From positions 1 through 39,532 of the IMG/VR virus record IMGVR_UViG_3300004369_000046: DNA of 39,532 nt; one strand, written 5' to 3'. This stretch comes from a virus. Every line of letters starts with the position of its first letter. The first letter of the stretch is position 1. The position numbers were made by a program, and so were the translations under genes. The notes below the pieces were generated by a model, which saw only the letters and a list, made by a program, of their open reading frames with translations, searched no databases and was not told the DNA's origin. This document shows, piece after piece, positions 12,040-18,982 of this stretch.

Positions 12040-12121
12040 GATGGGGATGTCAAACCTTAGGTCTGATGTTTCTATTAGTATTCTACACCAACAACTAATG
12101 AAGGTGTGACAGAGCCCCATC
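12040..12121 (-). ncRNA. Structured RNA with possible pseudoknot upstream of uvsX
   Basis: On the minus strand an outer stem GATGGGG/CCCCATC (12121-12115 with 12046-12040) encloses two helices: ACACC/GGTGT (12107-12103 with 12089-12085) and TCAGACC/GGTTTGA with a TAA loop (12066-12060 with 12056-12050). The first helix loop contains ATTAGT (12099-12094), perfectly complementary to ACTAAT (12079-12074) just beyond it, so it can form a pseudoknot or an alternative hairpin. It ends about 27 nt before the uvsX start. T4 gp32 binds a pseudoknot in its own mRNA; a similar control of uvsX is inference. Confidence 0.6.
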
Positions 12122-12138
12122 AACTGCTACACTTCTAT

Positions 12139-13125
12139 TTAATTAGAAGCCTGTCTGCTACGAATCATAGCGAGGATATCTTCAGTCCTCTTAGATGATC
12201 CGCCTTCAGCGGCTGTATTAACCACTGGAGCTTCTGCGACAGCGGGCTCATCGTCGACATCGTCAACTTGAGCTGGAGCAGTCGCAGGCGTTGGTGCCGG
12301 AGCCGATGTAGAGCTCTCAGAAGCATTTGCACCTCCGCCTGCGAATCCGCTAGGCTTATAATAAGAGGCCCAGCGGTCCGGATCGTATGCCTGTCCGTCT
12401 ACTGATGCTTCGAACATTTCTTTCATGACTTTGAGCTCAGTTTCGTTAGGCTTCTTAGGTAGGAAGTCAGCAAGGTTATGAAGACCAAATTGGTCGATTG
12501 CCGCACGTTCAACTTCGGTCAGTGCGGTTTCCTTACGAGCGTACTTGGAAGTGCTGTAGTCAGCATATCCACCCTTGCTGGTCTTAACGACATTGAAGTC
12601 TAGACCACGTTCGTAATCAGTTGGAAGTTCTTCCATCTCCGGGTCCATGAGAGCCGCTTTAACAATGTTAAAGATCTGAGGGCTAATAATAAACCTGCGG
12701 ATTGGATTCTCAGGCGTTGAGTCGTCTGCAAGTGAACTTTCACGTACAAAGCCTTGGAACAAGTAAGAACGCTTCTTCCAATACTTACGACCCATTTCCT
12801 CAAGACTTGAGTCTTTGAACCATGTACGTACTTCTGCGAGAATAGGACAACTGTCGCCCCACATCTCTACGCAAGGTACCTGTACAATTTGAGGTTTGCT
12901 ATTAACGTCTCCTTTGATCCCATTGAATGGAAGTCGGATCATGTTGCGCTCTACCCAAAAGAAATCATTCTTTGGGTTTGAGTCTGGAAGGAAACGGATT
13001 CGGGAAGTTGAGCCCTCTGGGATATTCCAGTGAGCAAAGATGGCATTGTCGCCACCACTTTGATTTGAACCTGTACGGTTCTCTTGAGCGTTTAGTTTTG
13101 CTCGAATTTCAGCCAATGTAGCCAT
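12139..13125 (-). CDS. 32: Single-stranded DNA-binding protein gp32
   Basis: A 328-residue homologue of T4 gp32 (301 aa). It has the N-terminal basic/cooperativity segment (MATLAEIRAKLNAQ), an OB-fold core with IRFLPDS, FFWVERNMIRLPF and VQVPCVEMWGDSCPILAEVR (the Cys pair in the zinc-ribbon position), LFQGFVRES and FIISPQI, and an acidic low-complexity linker (QVDDVDDEPAVAEA) before the tail. The protein coats replicating ssDNA and organises UvsX, UvsY and polymerase. A sigma70-type promoter, a hairpin and AAAGGAG lie upstream; the hairpin is a candidate autoregulatory site. It heads the gp32-uvsX-uvsY operon. Confidence 0.93.
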   Translation of the reverse strand: MATLAEIRAKLNAQENRTGSNQSGGDNAIFAHWNIPEGSTSRIRFLPDSNPKNDFFWVERNMIRLPFNGIKGDVNSKPQIVQVPCVEMWGDSCPILAEVRTWFKDSSLEEMGRKYWKKRSYLFQGFVRESSLADDSTPENPIRRFIISPQIFNIVKAALMDPEMEELPTDYERGLDFNVVKTSKGGYADYSTSKYARKETALTEVERAAIDQFGLHNLADFLPKKPNETELKVMKEMFEASVDGQAYDPDRWASYYKPSGFAGGGANASESSTSAPAPTPATAPAQVDDVDDEPAVAEAPVVNTAAEGGSSKRTEDILAMIRSRQASN

Positions 13126-13141
13126 AATGTTTTCTCCTTTA

Positions 13142-13171
13142 ATGTGCCATAATGTTTTTGCCTGAGCACAT
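13142..13171 (-). promoter_or_regulatory. Hairpin and repeated start region in the gp32 leader
   Basis: A 6-bp hairpin ATGTGC/GCACAT with an 18-nt loop lies immediately before the gp32 Shine-Dalgarno. A 13-bp direct repeat (GCCATAATGTTTT at 13121-13133 and 13146-13158) duplicates the start-codon context: the upstream copy holds ATG GCA CAT TAA, a three-codon mini-ORF. This may mediate gp32 autoregulation or be a decoy start. Confidence 0.4.
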
Positions 13172-13177
13172 ACACAC

Positions 13178-13206
13178 AGTATATGCTATTTTTATTTAGC
13201 AGTCAA
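13178..13206 (-). promoter_or_regulatory. Sigma70-type promoter of gp32
   Basis: Minus strand TTGACT (13206-13201), 17-bp spacer, TATACT (13183-13178), placing the transcript start near 13171 and a roughly 46-nt leader. Confidence 0.75.
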
Positions 13207-13230
13207 AGGAAAATTTTACCAAAATAGATT

Positions 13231-14691
13231 TTATGAAATGCCGGCTAGTTTTTTAAGACTATCTACCGATTCTTTGGTAGGATCTTCAGCTGGTGCTTCT
13301 GCGTCAGTAGGTGTTTCGGCAGGTTGCTCTTCTGTGTCAGCTGGTGCTTCTGCTTCAGGTTTCCAAGTTCTAAGATATTCAAATATCTTAGCCATTGATT
13401 CTTGGATGTCTCTGCTTACTGATGCATTGCCAGTAACTATATCTTTATGAATATTAGTAAACCATCTTACGATAGTTGGGCGGGCATCGGCTTCCGGACC
13501 TTTGACTTCTGCCATATCGGCAATATCGTCAAATAGTTCGTCATCGCCGAGAATGTCATACATCGCAGATGTAGCATCGTTGCCTTCTGGACCAAACTGG
13601 ATCGGTTTGGCAAAAATACGCTTGAACTTTTCAACATCTTCGTCGCTCTCAGGCAATGCCCAAGTGCCTTCGGTTAGCTTGTCAGCCCAATTTTCAAATT
13701 CAGTTGTATTGGCTTCTATAGCCGGACGATTTGCAAATGCTTTGTAAACATAAGGAAGAGCTTCTTCAATACGTTGGTCAATAAAACGTTTTGTGAAACG
13801 CTCTTTAAGCGCCTCTTCATCTTCCATTTCAACCATTTCTGGTGCCATATAGTCTTCCCAAAATGCTTGATAGCCTTTTGGTGTACTCATTCTATCCAAG
13901 CTCTTACGACATTCATAATAGCGTTCTCTAGCACATTCGACCAAACTAGGAACTTCGCTATCCTCAAATGCTTCAATGTTGCGTGTAGCACGTAGGAACT
14001 TACTTAGTTGTTGCATTTCTTCTACTATTGCGTAGATCTCTTTTGTACGGTCATCCGAGATCATGCCGCCATGTGCTACATGCTGTCCAACTGCACGAGC
14101 GGCTCGCATATTAGTAAACGGTAGTCTAAAACGCTCACCTAGATTATTTTCAACAAAAATAACATCGATATTACGACTACGTGCGCCACGCTTATCCTCA
14201 TCAACTTCTGTGCGATGTCTGATGATTAAACGTGTTTCTCCGACGTGGTCGTAGCTTTTCTTTCTAGTACCGTACATTTTACTTTCCTGAATATCTATTT
14301 CGTTTGACTGCCAGTTACCACTAGTTGTTTGTTGTTTGATGTCTCTGAGATTCAATGAACTGCGATTGATGTCTCTGGTATCGAATGTTAGCAGGTTTCT
14401 TCTAGCAAATCTACGCATTTCTTTTAAAAATGTAAACCAATCATCTTGCTCTTCTTTAGATAAGTTGTTAGATAACTCTTTGCTAAAATAAATCTTTAGT
14501 GATTGATCGTCAATGATACTAACTGTAACATTACCAAACTCATTTCCATTTACGGAGTAGTCAAAGTTATAAAAACGTGCGAGTGATGAGTCATCTGTAG
14601 CTCGAGCTTTTTCGTCGCCAAGACTTATACGATCAAAGCGGCTTCGTAGCTTGTCAAAAAGTGCTTCTGCTATGCTGTTAAGTTCTCTCAT
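13231..14691 (-). CDS. Conserved marine phage protein with C-terminal LAGI tail (486 aa)
   Basis: A 486-residue hydrophilic protein. From memory similar long proteins occur near the terminase in marine T4-like phages; I know no function. Residues 1-245 look like an alpha/beta domain (FDKLRSRFDRISLG, RLIIRHRTEVDEDKRG, FRLPFTNMRAARAVG). The remainder is helical and acidic, followed by an Ala/Pro/Glu/Thr linker (about 448-472) and a short end ESVDSLKKLAGIS. The same LAGI-type motif occurs in the 70-aa protein at 17459-17671. A linker plus short helix suits a capsid-targeting or docking tail (inference). It begins 14 nt after the oxygenase-like gene; a late-type octamer fills that gap. Confidence 0.75.
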   Translation of the reverse strand: MRELNSIAEALFDKLRSRFDRISLGDEKARATDDSSLARFYNFDYSVNGNEFGNVTVSIIDDQSLKIYFSKELSNNLSKEEQDDWFTFLKEMRRFARRNLLTFDTRDINRSSLNLRDIKQQTTSGNWQSNEIDIQESKMYGTRKKSYDHVGETRLIIRHRTEVDEDKRGARSRNIDVIFVENNLGERFRLPFTNMRAARAVGQHVAHGGMISDDRTKEIYAIVEEMQQLSKFLRATRNIEAFEDSEVPSLVECARERYYECRKSLDRMSTPKGYQAFWEDYMAPEMVEMEDEEALKERFTKRFIDQRIEEALPYVYKAFANRPAIEANTTEFENWADKLTEGTWALPESDEDVEKFKRIFAKPIQFGPEGNDATSAMYDILGDDELFDDIADMAEVKGPEADARPTIVRWFTNIHKDIVTGNASVSRDIQESMAKIFEYLRTWKPEAEAPADTEEQPAETPTDAEAPAEDPTKESVDSLKKLAGIS

Positions 14692-14696
14692 AATAC

Positions 14697-14704
14697 TATT
14701 TACC
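14697..14704 (-). promoter_or_regulatory. Late-type octamer just before the 14691 gene
   Basis: GGTAAATA on the minus strand. T4 spacing puts +1 at 14691, exactly the A of the start codon, predicting a leaderless mRNA. An AAAGG overlaps the octamer, so read-through mRNA from gp17 could be translated conventionally. Confidence 0.4.
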
Positions 14705-14705
14705 T

Positions 14706-15287
14706 TTAACGAAAATATGTGTAGGTAGTGAATCTATAGTCTTTGCTGGGCACAAGCATACCATGCCACAATGTTGGAGTATTAATCATAAAATATGCGG
14801 TATTTTTTTCGAATGGGAATCGATATCTAACTTTTGTTTTATTGTCTATTAGTTCTTCTGCCGCTTGAATATCTTCGGGTGCCTCTGCGTAGAACGTTGT
14901 TCCTGTTTCTTCCTGCCCTACCCAAAATGTTTGCATTGCTTGCGGCACACCTTTTATATGAGCTGGGATCTCACCAACCACGCCGTCTAAATGAATAGGT
15001 ACTGTAAATCCCGGTGGATCGATCCACATACGAGTCCCTTCTGCTACAAAGAAATTTGTATTGCAGGCTTGATTTATTTGATTAATATTAAGAGTAAGTT
15101 GAGCATCCATTTCACGTAGCAAGTAGTGATCGCCTACCATCCAACGTGTCCATTCTTCTTGAGCTTCTTGTTTTGTAAGAGGCTCATTCAGCCAATCGTG
15201 TGCTACTATGCGTTTGGCAAGCCCTTCAGAAACAACATCGGTGATTCTAAACAAATCCTGTGTTGGAGGTATGTTTTTAATAATCAT
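14706..15287 (-). CDS. Putative 2OG-Fe(II) oxygenase-like protein
   Basis: A 193-residue protein with the jelly-roll signature of 2-oxoglutarate/Fe(II) oxygenases: IHLDG gives the HxD pair (H99, D101), LWHGM the distal His (H175), and Arg at 185 (DYRF) could bind 2-oxoglutarate. RMWIDPPGFTVPIH and NTAYFMINTP match the strands around the metal site. Family members hydroxylate proteins, nucleobases or small molecules; the substrate is unknown. Such enzymes are frequent in marine T4-like phages. It sits 3 nt after the terminase stop on the same strand, so it is made late, which points to a virion or structural-protein substrate (inference). Confidence 0.65.
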   Translation of the reverse strand: MIIKNIPPTQDLFRITDVVSEGLAKRIVAHDWLNEPLTKQEAQEEWTRWMVGDHYLLREMDAQLTLNINQINQACNTNFFVAEGTRMWIDPPGFTVPIHLDGVVGEIPAHIKGVPQAMQTFWVGQEETGTTFYAEAPEDIQAAEELIDNKTKVRYRFPFEKNTAYFMINTPTLWHGMLVPSKDYRFTTYTYFR

Positions 15288-15290
15288 GTT

Positions 15291-16856
15291 CTACACCATT
15301 ATAAAAGGCATTGGTTCAATAAAGTCATCCATGCTGTCTTTGAGCACAGTGTCTAGTTCACTGTCAAAGTTTTGCATATACTGTACCATGCGTATAATCA
15401 ACAATGTTGACATAACCAAGTCATCATGTTCACCCGGTTTCGCCGCAAAGCTCATACCGTGTGCTACAAAACTTTTAAGCTCACTTAGCAGTGCCTTGCT
15501 GTTAATTGTGATCCTATCTGTTTCCAACAGCATCTTAAACTTACTACACGCCGCTAGTTTCGATTTAGCAGTTGTAGTAAATCCTTTGCGAAAGCGTCTT
15601 GCGTTACCTACTTTAGCCGGTTCACTTAAAAACACACCACGTATGTTTTCCTCTCCAATCTCTGCAATGGTTACGAGTCCTGCCTCCCCTAATGTATTGT
15701 TTTCTATACTATAGTATATGCGTTCGTTATGCCCAACGATGTCTGCGATATAGTCAATGATTTCTTTCATTATAACTATCTGTCGTTGTATAGGAGTTTT
15801 GTTGTGCTTCCATTCAGCAATCTGCATCATAGTAGGAACCTCAAATACTTGTATAGCACTATAGTCGCCACCTGTTCCCAAGCTAGGATCCAATGCAACA
15901 ACATATTGGCAGTTTGCGTTTGGACGTTTATACCAACGCACTTCGCCTTGCTTTTCTGTTGGCTCTATGCCATCCATCTCGAGTAACTTGATTGCACTGA
16001 TAAGTGTTTCGTCATAGATGATCGGTTCGCATTCGTGCTCACGTTTAAAACGTTCTTCGCCAATACTTGCACGTTCTTGTGTAGCCCAGGCTTCGCCTCT
16101 TTCAGGATGTCTATTCCAACGAGCCATGTAGCCTTTAAAACCGTTTTGTCCTAGTTCTGTTTTGTTTCCAAACTCATCTTCAGTTTTGTTGGCTCCTGTC
16201 CATAGTAGCCAAAACTGATCTTCGTCACTGTTTGGTGTTGAAGTAATAATAGCTTTACCGCCTGTTGCTAGTGTTGGGCTAATAGATGTCCAAAACTCTC
16301 GAGCAATAGTGTTACGCACAAACGCAAACTCGTCACAGTATAGCAATGTAATACTCATACCACGACCGGTAGTTTCGGTTGTTGTTGTGCTTACAATACG
16401 GGAACCATTTTCAAAGTCAATGCTACCTTTGTTGTAGCTAGTAACGCCTGCACGTATGTGATTAGGACACAGTTCATATGCATAGCGAATACGTTGCATA
16501 ATTTCTTGGGCGCCAGTGTATTTGTGTGCGGCAATAAGAATGGTTGAATCTGGAACAAACATAGCATACCACAGCAAATATCCTGCGGCTGTAGTAGTTT
16601 TACCCATTTGACGTCCAAGTAAATTAATGCTAAAACGATACCTGTGATAGATATCAATTAGTTCGTCTTGATAGTCAAAAGGATCGTATAACAGACGTCC
16701 TCGAGTAGGATGCTGTATGTAGAAAAAGTTTGATAAAAAATATTTGGCGCCTGTTTTCGAATCAGCACACCGAGCAAAATCTAACAACTGATTCTGTGTA
16801 TAGGTTTCTTGCCTGTGTGCGGGCTTAATCAATACGCCTTCTAAACTTTTAGACAT
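15291..16856 (-). CDS. 17: Terminase large subunit (gp17)
   Basis: A 521-residue DNA-packaging ATPase/nuclease. Walker A is LLGRQMGKTT (79-88), Walker B plus catalytic Glu is ITLLYCDE (169-176), coupling motif STPNS follows (206-210). The nuclease domain shows ALDPSLGTGGD (D323) and EHDDL (D478/D479) as metal ligands. T4 gp17 has 610 residues; the shorter length is typical of marine T4-like phages. It docks at the portal, pumps DNA into the prohead and cuts the concatemer, working with the gp16-like protein at 19479-19994. A late-type octamer lies at 16897-16904 and AGAGGAAC in the leader. The order gp17 and oxygenase suggests one late transcript. Confidence 0.97.
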   Translation of the reverse strand: MSKSLEGVLIKPAHRQETYTQNQLLDFARCADSKTGAKYFLSNFFYIQHPTRGRLLYDPFDYQDELIDIYHRYRFSINLLGRQMGKTTTAAGYLLWYAMFVPDSTILIAAHKYTGAQEIMQRIRYAYELCPNHIRAGVTSYNKGSIDFENGSRIVSTTTTETTGRGMSITLLYCDEFAFVRNTIAREFWTSISPTLATGGKAIITSTPNSDEDQFWLLWTGANKTEDEFGNKTELGQNGFKGYMARWNRHPERGEAWATQERASIGEERFKREHECEPIIYDETLISAIKLLEMDGIEPTEKQGEVRWYKRPNANCQYVVALDPSLGTGGDYSAIQVFEVPTMMQIAEWKHNKTPIQRQIVIMKEIIDYIADIVGHNERIYYSIENNTLGEAGLVTIAEIGEENIRGVFLSEPAKVGNARRFRKGFTTTAKSKLAACSKFKMLLETDRITINSKALLSELKSFVAHGMSFAAKPGEHDDLVMSTLLIIRMVQYMQNFDSELDTVLKDSMDDFIEPMPFIMV

Positions 16857-16896
16857 ATTTCGGTTTTATGTTCCTCTAGATACTATATAATACTGT

Positions 16897-16904
16897 TACT
16901 TATC
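16897..16904 (-). promoter_or_regulatory. Late-type octamer for gp17
   Basis: GATAAGTA on the minus strand, +1 expected near 16891, leader about 35 nt with AGAGGA. It is divergent from the TATAAGTA of the HNH gene 16 bp away. Confidence 0.4.
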
Positions 16905-16919
16905 ATTATCAAATAAGGC

Positions 16920-16927
16920 TATAAGTA
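16920..16927 (+). promoter_or_regulatory. Late-type octamer just before the HNH gene
   Basis: TATAAGTA on the plus strand. T4 spacing puts +1 at 16933, exactly the A of the HNH start codon; no Shine-Dalgarno is present. Confidence 0.45.
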
Positions 16928-16932
16928 TTGTT

Positions 16933-17481
16933 ATGAGCGACACGCTACTACTAAACGCTAACTACGAACCTATCAGTATTTTGCCACTAAGTGTGATTGG
17001 TTGGCAACAGGCTATTAAATTACTTTTTTTAGAAAAAGTTAAAGTTATTGAAAATTACAAGGATCGAGTGATCCGTAGTCCTAGTATTGAAATTCAGCTA
17101 CCCAGTGTTTGTGTTACCAAAGAATACTTCAACCCAATGAAGCATGTCAAATTTACTAGACACAATCTATACCTACGTGACATGTATCAATGTCAATATT
17201 GTGGAGATGTTTTTAGCCCAAGTGCATTAACTATTGATCACGTTATCCCTAAAAGCAAGGGCGGGCATATTTGTTGGGAAAATTGTGTAACTGCATGCAA
17301 AGATTGTAACTGGAAAAAAGGTGATAAGATTATGAAACCTCTTAAAGAGCCTGTTAATCCTGAATACTATCACTTGGTAGCTAAATGGCGGCGAAGGCCC
17401 GGCAATATTACAGTACGTCCTGAATGGCTACCGTATCTTCACGTAGACGAACAAAAGATCAACGTTCAGACTTCTCGATAG
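16933..17481 (+). CDS. HNH endonuclease
   Basis: A 182-residue HNH nuclease with zinc-binding pairs C87xxC90 and C122xxC125 around the ALTIDHVIPKSKGG core (DH at 102-103, Asn at 117). The N-terminal part (LLLNANYEPISILPL...AIKLLFLEKV) is the conserved flank of a widespread bacterial and phage HNH family. Here it is the only plus-strand gene within the packaging block, between gp17 and the small head proteins, and runs against both neighbours. It may be a free-standing homing-type nuclease or may help packaging cleavage, as HNH proteins do with some terminases. Its 3' end overlaps the convergent 70-aa gene by 23 nt. Confidence 0.9.
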   Translation: MSDTLLLNANYEPISILPLSVIGWQQAIKLLFLEKVKVIENYKDRVIRSPSIEIQLPSVCVTKEYFNPMKHVKFTRHNLYLRDMYQCQYCGDVFSPSALTIDHVIPKSKGGHICWENCVTACKDCNWKKGDKIMKPLKEPVNPEYYHLVAKWRRRPGNITVRPEWLPYLHVDEQKINVQTSR

Positions 17482-17671
17482 GTTTTTCGCCAGTTAGATA
17501 TGGTCTGGCAAACCAGAGTTTAAACCATTCAGGTGTGCCTGGTTTAATGTTGTGCTTGCGTTGTAGTTTGGCTTTTTCTGTACCAGTGTGGCTGATGTTG
17601 TCTGGAAGTATGCTTTCGTTAGCATGTCCTGTTATGCCAGCAAGTCTTTTTAAACGTTCTAGATCGTTCAT
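17459..17671 (-). CDS. Small LAGI-motif head-region protein (70 aa)
   Basis: A 70-residue basic protein starting MNDLERLKRLAGITG and continuing KPGTPEWFKLWFARPYL. The first 14 residues carry the same LKxLAGI pattern as the extreme C-terminus of the 486-residue protein at 13231-14691. Its start overlaps the stop of the preceding gene (ATGA). It is the last of a row of small genes between gp16 and gp17 that probably contribute to the prohead or virion. I recognise no family with known function. Its 3' end overlaps the HNH gene on the other strand. Confidence 0.65.
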   Translation of the reverse strand: MNDLERLKRLAGITGHANESILPDNISHTGTEKAKLQRKHNIKPGTPEWFKLWFARPYLTGEKPIEKSER

Positions 17672-18027
17672 CTATTTTTACGTTTGACAGGACCTTGTGC
17701 AACTGTGATGCTTTGTGTGTTTACATCTGGAAGTTCGTTGCTGCCTTCGCCTTTGGTAAGTTTGTGCTTTGTAGTAATACCCATACGCTTTTTGGCGGCA
17801 TCAATGATTTCTTGTTCACCTTGTGTATATGCTAGTGTTACCATACGTCCTTGTGTAGGACCATCTTCGGGCATATCAACACCATCTGGAGCGCCTGCTA
17901 AACTTAACCCAAAACGATAAGCACCGTAAAAGTCAGTATTCCAGGTCTGTGCTCCTGGTAGTGCATGTTGTGCGCTTTTGCGTAGTTGGCGGCGTCTGCG
18001 TTCAGTTAAGAAATCTCTAGCTCGCAT
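17668..18027 (-). CDS. Conserved phage protein of the head block (119 aa)
   Basis: A 119-residue basic protein. I chose ATG 18027 (MRARDFLTERRRRQLRK), one nt past the upstream stop, rather than an in-frame start further inside the neighbour. Conserved-looking blocks: LPGAQTWNTDFYGAYRFGLSLAG and EQEIIDAAKKRMGI. From memory a similar YRFGLxLAGxP segment recurs in marine T4-like phage proteins of unknown role. The Arg-rich N-terminus suits nucleic-acid or capsid contact. It belongs to a tight series 19435 to 17459 with gaps of one to five nt or overlaps, so it is probably co-translated with the other head proteins. Confidence 0.65.
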   Translation of the reverse strand: MRARDFLTERRRRQLRKSAQHALPGAQTWNTDFYGAYRFGLSLAGAPDGVDMPEDGPTQGRMVTLAYTQGEQEIIDAAKKRMGITTKHKLTKGEGSNELPDVNTQSITVAQGPVKRKNR

Positions 18028-18028
18028 A

Positions 18029-18595
18029 CTACCACTTTCTGCAAGACCAGTAACGTGCTTTTGTGCGTGGTCCTGGATTATCACAGTTGTGACGAGCACG
18101 GAAGCTCTTACGGCGTTCTGGATTAGATTTCTTAATACGCATGTTAGGATCGCCAAAATTGACTTTCTTAACATTACCTGTTTTCGGATCTTTTACATAG
18201 ACCTTAAACTTTTTAACATCGCCTTGCATTGGCTTGCCTAATGGCACCTTACGTCCTTGATACTCAGCTTCATCTAAGCCAAGTGCTCGGCGCAGGCTAT
18301 TAAGTTCTTCATTGACATCCTCAACATCGTCGTCATCTGATGTTTCAGTGTTATCATATTCACCTTGTTCTTCTATGGTTTGATCCTTAGAGGCTTCATC
18401 TGATTCGTCAAGGTCTTCTAATGCGTTGTAGCCCTCAAACATTTTAAACGATTCAGGATCACCTGCTACAACAATATAATCTTCTTTGCTTTCTAATACA
18501 TATGTAGATACACAAGTTTCGTCCATCTCAAAGTCGATGTTATCACCGCGAGTTGGGAGCTCTGTTTCTCTGAGATAGGATGCGAAACTTTTCAT
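18029..18595 (-). CDS. Conserved phage protein with Cys/Arg-rich C-terminal motif (188 aa)
   Basis: A 188-residue protein with start set at 18595 (MKSFASYLRETELPT). The first half is acidic (DDDDVEDVNEEL). The second half is basic and ends in a motif I recall from many marine phage proteins: DPKTGNVKKVNFGDPNMR, then SFRARHNCDNPG and ARYWSCRKW. The two Cys with nearby His could bind metal. The same C-terminal module occurs in phages on otherwise different N-termini, which suggests a docking or maturation signal; I know no proven function. The acidic-then-basic layout and tight spacing with neighbours suit a prohead core or internal protein (inference). Confidence 0.65.
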   Translation of the reverse strand: MKSFASYLRETELPTRGDNIDFEMDETCVSTYVLESKEDYIVVAGDPESFKMFEGYNALEDLDESDEASKDQTIEEQGEYDNTETSDDDDVEDVNEELNSLRRALGLDEAEYQGRKVPLGKPMQGDVKKFKVYVKDPKTGNVKKVNFGDPNMRIKKSNPERRKSFRARHNCDNPGPRTKARYWSCRKW

Positions 18596-18600
18596 ACTGC

Positions 18601-18981
18601 TTATCTCTGAACTAGAATTGCTTGGTAGTTTTGTAACCAAGATTCGCCAAGACGTGGTTCTGCACTCTCATCTTGCTTTTCTTTATCTTTTGCGGCTTTT
18701 TTCACGGATTCTTCTTTGTCACCATCGCCGTCTAAATCAATGTAATCTGGTTTTGCGGCTTCTGACAAATCATGTTGTCCACCGCAGTGTTCGCAACTTT
18801 CGTCGCAACCACATTTACCTTCTGCGTTAATCTTATTGCCACAACAAGAGCAATTTTTACCAGATTCACTAAGTGCTTCTTCGTTGGTTGCACACTCGCA
18901 TGGATAACATTTGCACTCAGGACAGATGTCTTTTTCGTCTGATTCTGCAATAGCGGTTAGCTTATCTAATAAATCTCTCAT
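18601..18981 (-). CDS. Cysteine-rich putative zinc-binding protein (126 aa)
   Basis: A 126-residue protein with start set at 18981 (MRDLLDKLTAIAES), one nt after the upstream stop. Residues 20-66 hold twelve Cys in three clusters (CPECKCYPCEC, CSCCGNK, CGCDESCEHCGGQH), resembling tandem zinc ribbons or a metallothionein-like fold. The C-terminal part is acidic and lysine-rich and includes YIDLDGDGDKEE, an EF-hand-like loop. I recognise no family. Position among late head-region genes suggests a structural or internal protein, but a role in redox or metal storage is also possible. Expression with its neighbours is likely from the octamer at 19471-19478. Confidence 0.65.
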   Translation of the reverse strand: MRDLLDKLTAIAESDEKDICPECKCYPCECATNEEALSESGKNCSCCGNKINAEGKCGCDESCEHCGGQHDLSEAAKPDYIDLDGDGDKEESVKKAAKDKEKQDESAEPRLGESWLQNYQAILVQR

Positions 18982-18982
18982 A

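Noticed and set aside
12050-12055. TTGACA as a sigma70 promoter for uvsX
   Set aside because: No acceptable -10 lies 16-18 bp downstream, and the hexamer is part of a helix in the intergenic RNA.
17668-18174. Long version of the 119-aa protein starting inside the upstream gene
   Set aside because: The first 49 residues are a shadow of the neighbour's conserved C-terminal module; ATG 18027 immediately after the upstream stop fits the tight spacing of the series.
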